In this document: positions 38,121 through 38,234 of the stretch, in pieces
Layout: every line of letters begins with the position of its first letter
How positions within the stretch are numbered: the first letter of the stretch is position 1
From: an uncultured Lachnospiraceae bacterium
GTDB lineage: Bacteria; Bacillota; Clostridia; Lachnospirales; Lachnospiraceae
Reading direction: 5' to 3'
NCBI GenBank assembly: GCA_905197485.1
Contig: CAJJYZ010000023.1
Span: 1 to 38,234 of the forward strand
Length of the DNA: 38,234 nucleotides
The notes under the pieces: generated by a model
Told to the model about the DNA's origin: nothing
The model's input: only the letters and a program-made list of their open reading frames with translations
Databases searched by the model: none
Position numbers and translations under genes: made by a program

Positions 38121-38234
38121 CTATAACAAAACAGTGGAAAGCAAGTCCTAAAAGTAGTATTGTTAAGTCACCACAACGAAACAATCAAACAGGATCGACC
38201 TTCCCACTGCCTATGAAAAGAATACCACCCTTCC
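38121..38234. other. Right edge, no gene identified
   Basis: No convincing ORF on either strand. On the reverse strand a short open piece (KGGILFIGSGKVDPV, stop) could be the 3' end of a gene beyond the window. CAGTGGAAAG (38131-38140) and CTTCCCACTG are near-inverse repeats about 60 bp apart. Confidence 0.3.

Noticed and set aside
38131..38210. Insertion sequence end (near-inverse repeats CAGTGGAAAG/CTTCCCACTG)
   Set aside because: No transposase frame, no target duplication, and the window ends too soon to judge.

Overview
The window looks like a chromosomal segment of a spore-forming gut Clostridia, most likely Lachnospiraceae. The evidence is the endosporulation genes (spoIIR, SpoIIID-like HTH fragments, a SPOCS/DUF3794-LysM protein), AGGAGG-type ribosome binding sites, Firmicutes-style promoters, and the FchA-FolD and CvfB-DnaE-PfkA-MurI-DUF1934 gene runs. 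Species cannot be fixed from sequence alone.

Layout. 1-4.6 kb: 3' end of a tRNA-Leu, a small protein plus NfeD, a reverse-strand S15 dipeptidyl-peptidase, an aromatic-acid-exporter-like membrane protein and a hemerythrin. 4.6-7.1 kb: a drug-response module of an Lsa/CplR-type ABC-F ribosome protection protein behind a hairpin-rich leader, followed by a MerR-TipAS regulator that seems able to make a free TipAS domain from an internal start. 7.2-8.6 kb: a small membrane protein, a LURP-one-related protein, then a graveyard with a broken ToxN/AbiQ toxin and a broken AlbA_2-type gene; the toxin remnant carries an exact 49-bp copy of a piece of the nearby MATE gene. 8.6-12.7 kb: MATE pump with MarR regulator (clear promoter and palindrome), a zinc-dependent phospholipase C family protein and a UMF1-type MFS transporter. 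12.7-17.9 kb: a reverse-strand operon malQ-plsC-pncB-murF with one promoter and a perfect palindrome near its start. 18.0-34.6 kb: forward-strand core genes: prcB-like lipoprotein, SPOCS-LysM protein, ispE-gntR (own promoter and operator-like palindrome), spoIIR, acyl-ACP thioesterase, cvfB, dnaE, pfkA, murI, DUF1934, a reverse membrane protein, a trigger-factor-like lipoprotein, fchA-like and folD, and cls.

34.6-38.2 kb is a visibly AT-richer accessory island. It holds a decayed MGMT-like gene, a hypothetical protein, two ~85% identical truncated spoIIID copies in direct orientation, and between them a compact three-ORF set ending in a small P-loop ATPase, a decayed small gene, and a class III Fic protein with its own inhibitory motif. 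A promoter followed by a compact hairpin near the right end could make a ~73-nt RNA.

The most interesting points are: (i) FolD lacks the catalytic lysine of its cyclohydrolase activity while an FchA-type cyclohydrolase lies next to it; (ii) the spoIIID-bracketed Fic/P-loop island; (iii) the internal TipAS start; (iv) the toxN remnant with its 49-bp MATE-derived patch; (v) operator-like palindromes at ispE-gntR, malQ and pfkA.
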